In this document: in pieces, positions 9,269-17,871 of the stretch | Layout of the letters: each line of letters begins with the position of its first letter | Position numbering within the stretch: the first letter of the stretch is position 1 | Source of the DNA: Mesorhizobium onobrychidis | GTDB lineage: Bacteria; Pseudomonadota; Alphaproteobacteria; Rhizobiales; Rhizobiaceae | NCBI RefSeq assembly: GCF_024707545.1 | Contig: NZ_CP062229.1 | Coordinates: 2,151,501 to 2,215,500 of the forward strand | Length of the DNA stretch: 64,000 nt | Direction: 5' to 3' | The notes under the pieces: generated by a model | The model's database searches: none | Told to the model about the DNA's origin: nothing | What the model saw: the letters and a program-made list of their open reading frames with translations, nothing else | Position numbers and translations under genes: made by a program

Positions 9269-11013
9269 GCCCTTCCGACGGCGCAGGCGCATCCGACCCT
9301 GGCTTAGCCGACCCCATCGGCCGCCTCGCCTTTATGAACAAGACGGGCGACGTCGACGTCGTCATTCTTGGCGCCGGCATCAATGGGGCTGGTCTGTTCC
9401 GGGATCTGTGCGCGCAAGGCGTCAGTTGCCTGATCGTCGACAAGGGCGATTTTGGCTCGGGCACAAGTGCTGCGCCATCGCGGCTGATCCATGGCGGCCT
9501 GAAATATCTCGAAACGGGCGAGTTCGGGCTGGTGGCACAGTCAACGCTGGAGCGCAACCTGCTGTTGAAGAACGCGCCGCACTATGTCAGTCCGCTGCCG
9601 ACGGTCATCCCGATCTTCTCGTGGGGCAAGGGCATGTGGGCGGCGCTGCGCACGCTGCTGGGCTCGACCAGCGCGCCGCGCAGCCGCGGCGCCGTCCTCA
9701 TCAAGATCGGCCTGACGATCTACGATTTCTATGGGTCGCGGCATCGTGTCATGCCGCGCCACCGGCTGGTCGGGCGACGGCGGGCGCTGAGCGAGATACC
9801 GGCACTGACCAAGTCGATCGTCGCCACCGGCATCTATTACGACGCCAAGATCAGCCATCCCGAAAGGCTGGTGTTCGAACTGATCACCGACGGGCTGGCA
9901 GCAAATGCCCTCGCCGCGGCCGCCAACTACACGAGGTTGGTTTCGTCGTCCAATGGCGTGCTGACTTTCCAGTCAAAAGGCGGGGGTCGGTCCGAGAACG
10001 GCGCCGTATTTGCGGTACGGCCGAAACTGGTCGTCAACGCCGCCGGCCCGTGGATCGACGATGTCAACGCCTCGCTCGGCGCGCCGTCGAAAATGATCGG
10101 CGGCACCAAGGGCTCGCACATCCTTTTGAAGCATGACGAACTGGTACGAAGCCTGGCAGGCCGCATGCTCTACTTCGAAGCCGACGACGGCCGCATCTGC
10201 CTTGTCTACGACTATCTCGGTCTGGCGCTCGTCGGCTCGACCGACATCCAGGCCGACAACCCGGACACAGTACGCTGCGAGCCGCAGGAGATCGACTATC
10301 TGCTCGAGAGCGTGCGTGCGCTGATGCCGGGCATGAGCTTTGGACGCGACCAGATCGTCTATGCCTATAGCGGCATCAGACCGTTGCCTGCATCCGACGC
10401 CTCTGTCCCCGGCTTGATCAGCCGGGATCATTCGGCACCGCTCGTCGAGCCGGAAGATTCGCGTCCGTTTCCGGTTATCTCGCTGGTCGGTGGCAAATGG
10501 ACGACGTTCCGCGGCTTTGCCGAGGAGGTTGCCGACACGGTACTCGACCGGCTGGGACGCGGCCGCAAGGTCACCACGCGATCGATGCCGATCGGCGGCG
10601 GCAAGGGTTTTCCAACCGAGCCTGCGGCGCGAGCCGCCTGGCTGGCCGATGCCAGATCGGCTTCGGGCGCCGACGAACGCCGTCTCGACCAGCTTCTGTC
10701 GCGCTACGGCACCAAGGCGTTGCCGATCGCCCGCCACCAAAGTTCAGGAGACAATGAAGATCGCCTGCCGGGGGCAAGCGACTACGGCACATCCGAAATC
10801 GACTACATCGTTCGTAATGAATTCGTCGAGCATCTGGCCGATATCGTCATGCGGCGCACGACGTTGGCCATTGGTGGCTCCCTGACCATGAGCGATTTGA
10901 AGCAGATCGCCGCCATTGCCGGCCGTGCACGTAACTGGGACCCGCAGCGGATGTCCGAAGAACTCGATGCCGCTGTAGCGCAGCTCAGCGACAGGAATCT
11001 GATGCGATTGTGA
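9265..11013 (+). CDS. FAD-dependent glycerol-3-phosphate/erythritol-phosphate dehydrogenase-like protein
   Basis: A 582-residue GlpD-family flavoenzyme. The FAD-binding ILGAGINGAGLFRDL motif lies near residue 35, followed by GSGTSAAPSRLIHGGLKYLE, which closely resembles EryB (erythritol phosphate dehydrogenase). The C-terminal DAO_C region is present. It probably oxidises the kinase product and passes electrons to quinone. The first 28 residues are not conserved-looking; an inner ATG (MNKTGDVDV, residue 29) is a possible start, though the ATGA overlap with deoR favours 9265. Substrate remains open: glycerol, erythritol or pentitol phosphate. Confidence 0.85.
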   Translation: MSPSDGAGASDPGLADPIGRLAFMNKTGDVDVVILGAGINGAGLFRDLCAQGVSCLIVDKGDFGSGTSAAPSRLIHGGLKYLETGEFGLVAQSTLERNLLLKNAPHYVSPLPTVIPIFSWGKGMWAALRTLLGSTSAPRSRGAVLIKIGLTIYDFYGSRHRVMPRHRLVGRRRALSEIPALTKSIVATGIYYDAKISHPERLVFELITDGLAANALAAAANYTRLVSSSNGVLTFQSKGGGRSENGAVFAVRPKLVVNAAGPWIDDVNASLGAPSKMIGGTKGSHILLKHDELVRSLAGRMLYFEADDGRICLVYDYLGLALVGSTDIQADNPDTVRCEPQEIDYLLESVRALMPGMSFGRDQIVYAYSGIRPLPASDASVPGLISRDHSAPLVEPEDSRPFPVISLVGGKWTTFRGFAEEVADTVLDRLGRGRKVTTRSMPIGGGKGFPTEPAARAAWLADARSASGADERRLDQLLSRYGTKALPIARHQSSGDNEDRLPGASDYGTSEIDYIVRNEFVEHLADIVMRRTTLAIGGSLTMSDLKQIAAIAGRARNWDPQRMSEELDAAVAQLSDRNLMRL

Positions 11014-11105
11014 TGGCGCCCTGATTTGGGACGAACACCTCGCGGGTATGCGCTGTTTTCAAAAAATACCACACGAAAACAGCATATTAAGCTTTGTTGA
11101 CAGGT

Positions 11106-11136
11106 GCCCATTCTCCGCCAGTGCCGGAGAACGGGC
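11106..11136 (+). promoter_or_regulatory. Strong inverted repeat just upstream of the transporter promoter
   Basis: TTCTCCG (11111-11117) and CGGAGAA (11125-11131) form a perfect 7-bp repeat that continues into GCCC/GGGC after one mismatch. No T-run follows, so it is either an operator or a weak terminator for the upstream operon. It ends 16 bp before the -35 box. Confidence 0.45.
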
Positions 11137-11141
11137 AAAAT

Positions 11142-11185
11142 ATCACATATCTTGACGTGAATTTAACACTAACGTATGGTCGATT
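11142..11185 (+). promoter_or_regulatory. Promoter/operator block of the transporter operon, copy 2
   Basis: TTGACG (11152-11157), 17-bp spacer, TATGGT (11175-11180). It matches 6785-6828 almost base for base across 44 bp, which links this transporter to the kinase-DeoR-dehydrogenase operon. About 340 bp of leader separates it from the DUF2291 gene. Confidence 0.7.
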
Positions 11186-11224
11186 TTGTGCCTGAGGCCT
11201 GACTGTTCCGAAAGGCTTCGGCTC

Positions 11225-11344
11225 GTGAGGAATATCTTGCTTACGGCGGTTGGGCTGACGACCAGCGCATGCAATCGCGGTCACACGATCGTGCAGCCGA
11301 ATACCGGCTGGGTTCTCGGCCGCAATCAACTGCTACGCGATTAG
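11225..11344 (+). CDS. Possible tiny exported peptide in the transporter leader
   Basis: A GTG-initiated 39-codon frame downstream of the promoter begins MRNILLTAVGLTTSACN, which resembles a short lipoprotein signal with a weak lipobox ending at Cys16. No convincing ribosome site precedes it; a CCGAA/TTCGG hairpin sits just upstream. It may be chance. No homologue is recognised. Confidence 0.22.
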   Translation: MRNILLTAVGLTTSACNRGHTIVQPNTGWVLGRNQLLRD

Positions 11345-11457
11345 AGTTCCTCTCGATGACGCCGGCTGCACGCTGAGTGAAGGCGGATTGACAACGACAT
11401 GAACGCGTGAAAAATTTTTCAACTGAAGATAATAATATCATCTCGGGAGGAGATGGA

Positions 11458-11529
11458 ATGAAAGCCAGCAGCGCCGCCAGTGGTGACCGTGACCTGATCG
11501 GCGTCATGCCGCAGGTCGTTGCGCCATGA
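11458..11529 (+). CDS. 23-residue leader ORF coupled to the DUF2291 gene
   Basis: ATG at 11458 follows a strong ribosome site (CGGGAGGAGATGGA). The 23-codon frame (starts MKASSAASGD) ends in a TGA that overlaps the next ATG as ATGA at 11526. The DUF2291 gene has no good ribosome site of its own, so this leader probably delivers ribosomes to it. Whether the peptide has a function is unknown. Confidence 0.45.
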   Translation: MKASSAASGDRDLIGVMPQVVAP

Positions 11530-12176
11530 GTTCGCAGCCCGCCACCACGATCAATCGGCGGGTCGGCGTTCGTTGGATTGTTGCCGCGGCCGCGATCCTG
11601 ATTTTGCTCGGCGCAATGGTTCTCGACACCAAGGTCGTCATAATTGGTTCGGCGGAGGACGCGCGAAAGGCTGCGTTTTCCCCGGAAGAATACGGCAAGT
11701 CCGAGTTTCCGAAGGTTCAATCCGCCGTGGAGCAGCGCGCGGTGAACGCCGCTACTCTCGCGTCAGCCATTGCCAAGGACAAGGCGGCAGCAGAGAAGGA
11801 GTACGGCGTGCCGGCCAATGTCGGTACGGAATTCTCAGTCAAATTCACCGGCGTGGTCGGTGAGGGAAAGTCCGGCATCTACGCCGTCAAGGTCGACGAT
11901 GTTCCCAGCACCTTGGTCATTCGCGTGCAGACGGGGCCGGCGATCAACGGAACCGACCTGCGCGATGCCACGGGCACGATCACCTTCGGGCAATTCACCA
12001 ACCAGATCGAGTATCAGAACGCCGGATCGGCCTTGAACAACGAGATGAAGAAGCAGGTGTTGTCGGCCATCGACAATACCAAGCTCACCGGGAAGGCGAT
12101 TTCGGTGATCGGCGTATTCAAATTGATCAATCCCAAGGGCTGGCTCGTCACACCCGTAAAGCTGAGCGTTCAATGA
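11526..12176 (+). CDS. DUF2291 family membrane-anchored periplasmic protein of a sugar ABC operon
   Basis: A 216-residue protein with an N-terminal membrane segment (about 16-37, VRWIVAAAAILILLGAMVL) and a soluble periplasmic domain. It fits DUF2291 proteins, found with ribose-type ABC transporters of rhizobia and their polyol loci. It overlaps the ATPase gene by 4 bp. The role is unknown; an accessory in substrate delivery or assembly is plausible. The start is set by the ATGA overlap with the small leader ORF. Confidence 0.72.
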   Translation: MSSQPATTINRRVGVRWIVAAAAILILLGAMVLDTKVVIIGSAEDARKAAFSPEEYGKSEFPKVQSAVEQRAVNAATLASAIAKDKAAAEKEYGVPANVGTEFSVKFTGVVGEGKSGIYAVKVDDVPSTLVIRVQTGPAINGTDLRDATGTITFGQFTNQIEYQNAGSALNNEMKKQVLSAIDNTKLTGKAISVIGVFKLINPKGWLVTPVKLSVQ

Positions 12177-13714
12177 ATGCGGCGCCTCAATTCGAGCCGG
12201 CGGCCGGCGACACCGTGCTCGCGGCGCGCAACATCGTAAAATCCTATGGCGGAACGCATGCCCTCAAGGGGGTCAATTTCGACATCCGCCGTGGCGAGGT
12301 CACCACGCTGTTCGGAGAGAATGGCGCAGGCAAGTCGACGCTGATGAAGATCCTTTCCGGTGTCGAGACGCCGACATCCGGAAGCATCGAGCTCGATGGC
12401 CGTCCTGTCGTCTTCTCCTCGACCGTCGACGCGCGGGATCGAGGCATCTCGATAATCCATCAGGAGTTGAGTCTCGCGCCCAATCTGAGTGTGCGCGACA
12501 ATATTTTCATGGGCCGTGAGTTGCGGGGCGCGACCGGCCTCGACTTCGCGGAAGAGGCTCGTCAGACGCGGATGTTGATGGGCGATCTCGAGGAAGACAT
12601 CGATCCGATGACCTTGGTGCAGGATCTACGCCTGGGCCAGCAGCAGATCGTCGAAATCGCACGCGCGCTCTCCGTCGATTCACGCATCCTGATCATGGAC
12701 GAGCCTACCTCCGCATTGAGTGCGACCGAGGTGGAGGTGCTGTTCAAGGTGATCCGGGACCTGACCGCCCGCGGTGTTTCGATCGTGTACATTTCTCATC
12801 ACCTCGAAGAAGCGCTGCAGATCACCGACCACGCCGTGGTGCTGCGCGACGGAGCGATCACTGCGACGGCCAATGCGAAGAACATCGATCTCGAATGGAT
12901 CGTCCGTAACATGGTGGGCGAGAACTTCGACCTGGGATCGCCGCCCACGGGATACGCATTCGGCGACGTTGCCCTGTCAATCGACGATGTGAGCGTCGCC
13001 GATGTTTCGGGTTCGGACCGCTTGGTCGTCGACCGGCTGTCGCTCGATGTCCGCGCGGGCGAGATCGTCTGCATTTACGGGCTGATGGGCGCCGGGCGCA
13101 CGGAATTGCTGGAGTGCGTCGCCGGACGATTGCCGGTGACGGGCGGCCGTGTCTTGCTGGAGGGCGACGACATCTCCCGCCTCAGCATTGCGGAGCGGAT
13201 AAACAGGGGGCTTGTGCTGGTGCCTGAGGACCGCCAACGCGACGGGCTGGTCCAGACGATGTCGGTAGGGGCAAATCTGTCGCTCGCCAGCATTGGCGCC
13301 TTCGTCAAGGGGATGCTGCTTTCGCGGTCGCGGGAGCGGTCGCTGATCGACGGAACCATTCGCGATGTGCGCGTCAAGACGGCGGGCGCAGGCGCGCCCA
13401 TCGGATCGCTGTCCGGCGGCAATCAGCAGAAGGTCGTCATCGGCAAGATGCTGACCACCGACCCCAAGGTCATGCTGCTGGACGAGCCCAGTCGCGGGAT
13501 CGATGTCGGTGCCAAGGCGGAGGTGTTCCGGCTGCTCGGCGAGCGGGCCGCGCAGGGGCTCGCGGTCGTGTTCTCGACCTCGGAAGTCGCCGAGTGCCTT
13601 GGTATCGCGCACCGGATCATCGTCATGCGCCGAGGCAGGATTTCGGCTCAGTTCGGCGCCGACGTCACGAAAGAGCAGATCATGGCCGCCTCGGGCGAGG
13701 CCGTGCTCGTCTGA
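12173..13714 (+). CDS. Sugar ABC transporter ATP-binding protein (RbsA/MglA type)
   Basis: A 513-residue protein with two fused ABC domains. Domain 1 has Walker A GENGAGKST and Walker B ILIMDEPTSAL; domain 2 has the signature SGGNQQKVV and LLDEPSRGIDVG. It powers import through the permease that follows. As in other RbsA-type proteins, the second Walker A is degenerate (GLMGAGRTE). It is part of the operon from DUF2291 to the binding protein. The substrate is probably that of the LyxK-like kinase. Confidence 0.93.
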   Translation: MNAAPQFEPAAGDTVLAARNIVKSYGGTHALKGVNFDIRRGEVTTLFGENGAGKSTLMKILSGVETPTSGSIELDGRPVVFSSTVDARDRGISIIHQELSLAPNLSVRDNIFMGRELRGATGLDFAEEARQTRMLMGDLEEDIDPMTLVQDLRLGQQQIVEIARALSVDSRILIMDEPTSALSATEVEVLFKVIRDLTARGVSIVYISHHLEEALQITDHAVVLRDGAITATANAKNIDLEWIVRNMVGENFDLGSPPTGYAFGDVALSIDDVSVADVSGSDRLVVDRLSLDVRAGEIVCIYGLMGAGRTELLECVAGRLPVTGGRVLLEGDDISRLSIAERINRGLVLVPEDRQRDGLVQTMSVGANLSLASIGAFVKGMLLSRSRERSLIDGTIRDVRVKTAGAGAPIGSLSGGNQQKVVIGKMLTTDPKVMLLDEPSRGIDVGAKAEVFRLLGERAAQGLAVVFSTSEVAECLGIAHRIIVMRRGRISAQFGADVTKEQIMAASGEAVLV

Positions 13715-13739
13715 TCATGAAGAATACAGGAGCCAGACC

Positions 13740-14876
13740 GTGACCAACGCCAGTCAGAATCGTAGCCGCTCCGGCCCGAGGACATCGAGCGGTGGCTTCA
13801 GTGTGGCCAAGCTGTTGCTGGAGGGCCGGGCGTTTCTCGCGCTGATGGTGATCATCTTCGTCTTCTCGATGCTGTCGCCCTATTACTTCTCGTTGGGCAA
13901 TTTCCTCACCATGGCGTCGCATGTCGCCATCTTCGGCATCCTCGCGGTCGGCATGCTGCTGGTCATCCTCAATGGCGGCATCGACCTGTCGGTGGGGTCG
14001 ACGCTTGGGCTGTCGGGGGTCATCGCCGGATTCCTGATGCAGGGCGTGCAGTTGCAAATGCTCGGCGTCGTGCTGTTTCCCCCCGTCTGGGTGGTCGTGG
14101 TGCTGGTGTGCGTGCTCGGCGCACTGGTCGGTCTGGTCAACGGCGTCCTTATCGCCTGGTTGAAGGTGCCGGCCTTCGTTGCCACGCTGGGCATGCTCTA
14201 TGTGGTGCGCGGCGCCGCGCTGCTGATGACAAACGGCCTCACATATAATGATCTCGGCGGCAAGCCGGAGCTGGGCAATACCGGCTTCGACTGGCTGGGC
14301 TTCAACCGCCTGTTCGGTATCCCTATCGGTGTGCTGGTCATGGTGGTCATCGCGATCATCGGCAGCATCATCCTCAATCGCACGGCCTTCGGCCGGTGGC
14401 TCTATGCCTCCGGCGGCAACGAGCGCGCGGCGGAACTGTCCGGCGTGCCGGTGAAAAAAGTGCAGGTGTCGGTGTATATGCTGTCCGGCATCTGCGCCTC
14501 GGTAGCCGGCCTCATCCTGTCCTCGGAACTGACCTCGGCAGGGCCGACCGCCGGCAACTCCTACGAGCTGACCGCCATTGCGGCCGTCGTCATCGGCGGC
14601 GCGGCACTCACCGGTGGTCGAGGCAATATCCGCGGCACGCTGGTCGGGGCCTTCGTCATCGGCTTCCTATCCGATGGCCTCGTGATCATTGGCGTGTCCG
14701 CCTACTGGCAAACAGTGTTCACCGGCGCGGTCATCGTGTTGGCGGTGCTGCTCAACGCCATTCAGTATCGCCGTCGCGTCAAGCTCCCGGGCTCGACCGG
14801 CGGCCCTTCGACTTCTCCGCAACAAGCCGGCAAGGCCCGAACGGCCGATCCCGCTCACGAGAAGATTGCCGGTTGA
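13740..14876 (+). CDS. Sugar ABC transporter permease (RbsC type)
   Basis: A 378-residue inner-membrane permease with about ten hydrophobic segments. The RbsC family motifs GILAVGMLLVILNGGIDLSV and AAVVIGGAALTGGRGNIRG are present. An open frame runs upstream into the ATPase gene, but GTG at 13740, after CAGGAG, gives a normal N-terminus (MTNASQNRS). It sits 25 bp after the ATPase and 32 bp before the binding protein. Confidence 0.92.
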   Translation: MTNASQNRSRSGPRTSSGGFSVAKLLLEGRAFLALMVIIFVFSMLSPYYFSLGNFLTMASHVAIFGILAVGMLLVILNGGIDLSVGSTLGLSGVIAGFLMQGVQLQMLGVVLFPPVWVVVVLVCVLGALVGLVNGVLIAWLKVPAFVATLGMLYVVRGAALLMTNGLTYNDLGGKPELGNTGFDWLGFNRLFGIPIGVLVMVVIAIIGSIILNRTAFGRWLYASGGNERAAELSGVPVKKVQVSVYMLSGICASVAGLILSSELTSAGPTAGNSYELTAIAAVVIGGAALTGGRGNIRGTLVGAFVIGFLSDGLVIIGVSAYWQTVFTGAVIVLAVLLNAIQYRRRVKLPGSTGGPSTSPQQAGKARTADPAHEKIAG

Positions 14877-14908
14877 CCGGTACCATCGCTAACCAAGGAG
14901 GAAATTTC

Positions 14909-15868
14909 ATGTATGGCAAGGCAAGAATTCTAATGCTCACGGCCTTTGCGCTGGCCGCTCCGGTCCTCGCAGGGTCGGTAAGCGCAGCGTCGGCCGAAGG
15001 CCTCATTTCGATCATCGTCATCGATCCCGCCAACCCGTACTGGCTCACCGAAGGCAATGTGGCCAAGGCCGAGGCCGAAAAACTCGGCTACACCGCGACT
15101 GTCGGCGCATCGAAAGCCGACACGAACACGGAAAGCAGACTGATCGACACCGCAATCACCAACAAATCCGTGGCGATCATCCTCGATCCTGCCGACGCCA
15201 GCGGATCCATCGGCGCCGTCAAGAAGGCGATTGCCGCGAACATCCCGGTCTTCCTGGTCAACGCCGAGATCAATCAGGAGGGTCTGGCCAAGGCGCAGCT
15301 CGTTTCCAACAACGCACAGGGCGCCGCTCTTGGTGCACAGCAATGGGTGACGAACATCGGCGAGAAGGGCAACTACGTCGAACTTCTGGGCGCCCCGTCC
15401 GACAACAACGCAGCCACGCGGTCAAACGGATACGAGACCGTGATCAGCCAGTATCCGGACCTCAAGAAGGCCGGCTCGGAGGTCGCCAACTGGGACCGTA
15501 CCCAGGGCCACGACAAGATGCAGAGCCTGCTGCAGGCCCATCCCGATATCATCGGCGTGACGAGCGGCAATGACGAGATGGCGCTCGGCGCGATCGCCGC
15601 GCTGAAAGAAGCCGGAAAGCTGTCGAGCATTAAGGTCGGCGGCTTCGATGGCTCTCCGGACGCCGTCGCCGCGATCAAGGCGGGTGACCTGCAGTACACC
15701 GTGCTCCAGCCGGTGGCCGTCTACTCGGCGAAGGCCGTACAACAGGCCGACTCGTTCATAAAGACCGGCAAAACCGGCGCGCCGACCGAGAAGCAGCTGT
15801 TTGACTGCCTTCTCATCACCAAGGACAACGTCGACAAATACACGGCTCCCTTCACGCTCTCGGAGTAA
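14909..15868 (+). CDS. Sugar ABC transporter periplasmic binding protein (RbsB type)
   Basis: A 319-residue periplasmic binding protein. A signal peptide covers about residues 1-29 (hydrophobic ILMLTAFALAAPVLA, then AASAEG). The family-1 periplasmic-binding fold is visible (IIVIDPANPYW, ILDPADASG, VTSGNDEMALGAIAAL). ATG at 14909 follows AAGGAGG; the longer open frame upstream is a shadow of the permease. It is last in the operon and followed by a strong hairpin. Confidence 0.92.
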   Translation: MYGKARILMLTAFALAAPVLAGSVSAASAEGLISIIVIDPANPYWLTEGNVAKAEAEKLGYTATVGASKADTNTESRLIDTAITNKSVAIILDPADASGSIGAVKKAIAANIPVFLVNAEINQEGLAKAQLVSNNAQGAALGAQQWVTNIGEKGNYVELLGAPSDNNAATRSNGYETVISQYPDLKKAGSEVANWDRTQGHDKMQSLLQAHPDIIGVTSGNDEMALGAIAALKEAGKLSSIKVGGFDGSPDAVAAIKAGDLQYTVLQPVAVYSAKAVQQADSFIKTGKTGAPTEKQLFDCLLITKDNVDKYTAPFTLSE

Positions 15869-15877
15869 AAAACGAAG

Positions 15878-15903
15878 GAGGAGTGTCCCGCGGGGCACTC
15901 CTC
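15878..15903 (+). terminator. Hairpin after the binding-protein gene
   Basis: GAGGAGTGTCCC pairs with GGGGCACTCCTC around a short loop (11 Watson-Crick pairs and one G-U). No T-run follows, so it may mainly protect the mRNA end or stabilise the binding-protein message. Confidence 0.65.
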
Positions 15904-16079
15904 GCCTGACCCGAGGCGGCGACCTCTTTGATCGGGCCGACGCACCGCTCACATGTCTGTTACGCTAAAACTGAAACACAGGCCGTGACCTGAATCCACA
16001 CTGGTGGCTCTATGGAGCGGCTGATGTGGCCCACCACATATTGTTGAAACGTCACCTGTGCCGACCCATTTACGCATTG

Positions 16080-16174
16080 CGTCGGATGTTTTCCTCCCAT
16101 TGCGTCCGGCGCGTTCCCCTCTGGAGGTTTTGAACCTTCATGCTTGGCCGGACTTTAACAGTCCGGCCTTTTTT
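16080..16174 (+). ncRNA. Candidate trans-acting small RNA with CU-rich anti-Shine-Dalgarno loop
   Basis: TTGAAA (16044-16049) and CATTTA (16067-16072), 17 bp apart, could start a transcript near 16080. The roughly 95-nt RNA would carry CCTCCCATTG near its 5' end, pair CCTCC with a later GGAGG, form a GGTT/AACC hairpin and end in a textbook terminator. The CTCCCA motif and size recall the AbcR (alpha-r15) sRNAs that regulate ABC transporter mRNAs in rhizobia, but I cannot confirm the family. Confidence 0.5.
16146..16174 (+). terminator. Perfect rho-independent terminator
   Basis: GGCCGGACT and AGTCCGGCC form a perfect 9-bp stem with a 5-nt loop followed by six T. No protein gene on this strand ends just upstream, which is why I infer an RNA gene. 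Confidence 0.9.
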
Positions 16175-16354
16175 ATTGGTCCTGTGAAGCCAGCGCGCAC
16201 GGGCGCCCAATCAGCATAATGAGCCCGAAGAGCGGGAAAATGTCCGGGCCATTTCGTCACACTCGACGGCGGCCTAGCCGAGGGGGGCGGCAACGGAAGC
16301 TGCCATTTTGTCGGGAAATCCACTAGGCTCGCTTGGTTTGCGAGACGGCGAGAG

Positions 16355-17467
16355 ATGCCCGACCTGAAACAGATGCCCGATATGAAACAAATGAGATTGC
16401 TCGGCATCGTGGCCGCGACGACGATCGGTCTGTATGTCTGCTATCTCTTGGCGTTGCCTTTTTTGCCCGCATTGACCTGGGCGGTGGTGTTGGCAATCGT
16501 CCTGTATCCGGCTCATCGACGGGTCGAGGAAAGGCTCAGGAACCAAAACCTGGCCGCACTGATATCGGTCAGCATCGCGGCGGTTGCAATCGGCCTGCCG
16601 CTCATCTTCGTGGCACAGCAGCTTGTTCGCGAGGCGGTAAACGGCGCCACCTATATGGAGGAGGTCATCCGGGGTTGGAACACAGATGCCTTCCTGTCGG
16701 GCTATCCCAGGCTTTCGGCGGTTGCCCAGTGGGTTGAGAACCAGATCGATCCGGCCGGCACGGTCGCCGCATTTGTACAATGGCTGACGGCACAAAGCAC
16801 ATCGCTGTTGCGCGGCTCGATCAATCAGGCCGTGATGTTCGTTCTGACATTCTACCTGCTGTTCTATTTTCTGCGGGACCGTGAACTCGCCCTGCGGGGG
16901 ATCGAGCGCCTCTCGCCCCTGCGTGCACCGGAGACGGGATACACGCTGTCCCGCCTTGCCGAGACGGTACATGCGATCCTGATAGGCACCGTATTTGTCG
17001 CCGCTGTGCAGGGAACGCTGGGCGGCCTGATGTTCTGGTGGCTCGGCCTGCCCACTCCGGTCTTCTGGGGCCTGGTAATGGGACTTCTTGCCATCGTGCC
17101 GGTGCTCGGCGCATTCGTGATCTGGGTGCCGGCAGCGATCTATCTCGCGCTGGAGGGGGCTTGGGCGAGCGCGGCGATCCTGACCATCTGGGGCGGCGTG
17201 GTCGTCGCCGGCATCGACAATCTGCTCTATCCGATGCTTGTCGGGAGCCGGCTGCGGCTCCACACAGTGATGGCCTTTATCGGTGCTGTCGGTGGCATCG
17301 TCCTGTTTGGAGCATCCGGGCTCGTCCTCGGCCCGGCGGTGATCGCGGTCACCATCAGCCTCATTGACATCCTCAAGAAACGATTGAGCGACCAGCCCGA
17401 GGCGGAAATGACGCCAAAGCGCGACACAAAGCCATCACGTCAGTCCGGAGCCGCGCCCCGTGAGTAA
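16355..17467 (+). CDS. AI-2E family transporter (PerM/UPF0118)
   Basis: A 370-residue inner-membrane protein with about eight hydrophobic segments and a hydrophilic domain after the second. The C-terminal block GLVMGLLAIVPVLGAFVIW and DNLLYPMLVG is typical. Family members export small molecules or ions; the AI-2 role is known for only a few. The start is ambiguous among ATGs at 16355, 16373, 16382 and 16391, because the N-terminus repeats LKQMPDMKQM. It stands alone. Confidence 0.88.
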   Translation: MPDLKQMPDMKQMRLLGIVAATTIGLYVCYLLALPFLPALTWAVVLAIVLYPAHRRVEERLRNQNLAALISVSIAAVAIGLPLIFVAQQLVREAVNGATYMEEVIRGWNTDAFLSGYPRLSAVAQWVENQIDPAGTVAAFVQWLTAQSTSLLRGSINQAVMFVLTFYLLFYFLRDRELALRGIERLSPLRAPETGYTLSRLAETVHAILIGTVFVAAVQGTLGGLMFWWLGLPTPVFWGLVMGLLAIVPVLGAFVIWVPAAIYLALEGAWASAAILTIWGGVVVAGIDNLLYPMLVGSRLRLHTVMAFIGAVGGIVLFGASGLVLGPAVIAVTISLIDILKKRLSDQPEAEMTPKRDTKPSRQSGAAPRE

Positions 17468-17718
17468 GCACCGCCGCGCGCGACCAGTTCATCATGCGGA
17501 CCTTGTTCGACGATGCCCGTATCGGCGACCACCACGATGCGATCGGCATTGCGGATCGTTGCCCACCAGTGTCGTTCGGCCCTGCGCAAGCTCTGCCAGC
17601 GACTGCTGGATCTCCCGCTCGGTCTGCGTGTCGAGTGCCGACGTCGCCTCGTCCAGGATGAGGATTGTCGGGTTCTTCAGGAACATACGCGCGATTGCCA
17701 GGCGCTGCTTTACAACCC
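17466..17718 (-). pseudogene. Relic of an ABC exporter (MsbA-like) ATPase domain
   Basis: Reading the minus strand gives [20 protein letters not shown] and then the D-loop region, up to GRTTLV. The frame then shifts and continues as [20 protein letters not shown] and [13 protein letters not shown]. The H-loop residues between the two parts are missing, so a small frameshifting deletion occurred there. Nothing recognisable of the membrane domain or Walker A remains. It is a broken C-terminal end of an exporter ATPase, lying antisense after the AI-2E gene. Confidence 0.8.
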
Positions 17719-17871
17719 GGCATCCTCTTCGAGATCGCTCTCAAGATGTCGATCGACAGTTTCCCGTTCGTCACCATTGTCGATGCTAGGCGTTTGGTGA
17801 ATTGTGGAAGCATCCGTTGTAGGCAGCGGGTTCCTTTCGCCAATTACAACCGCGCTTTATTGGAGAGCCAA

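Larger units (their letters stand above)
15904..16354. other. Intergenic region with a candidate sRNA, no protein gene seen
   Basis: Apart from the sRNA candidate at 16080-16174 and the AI-2E gene start, no reading frame here has a ribosome site or protein-like composition. Confidence 0.55.
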
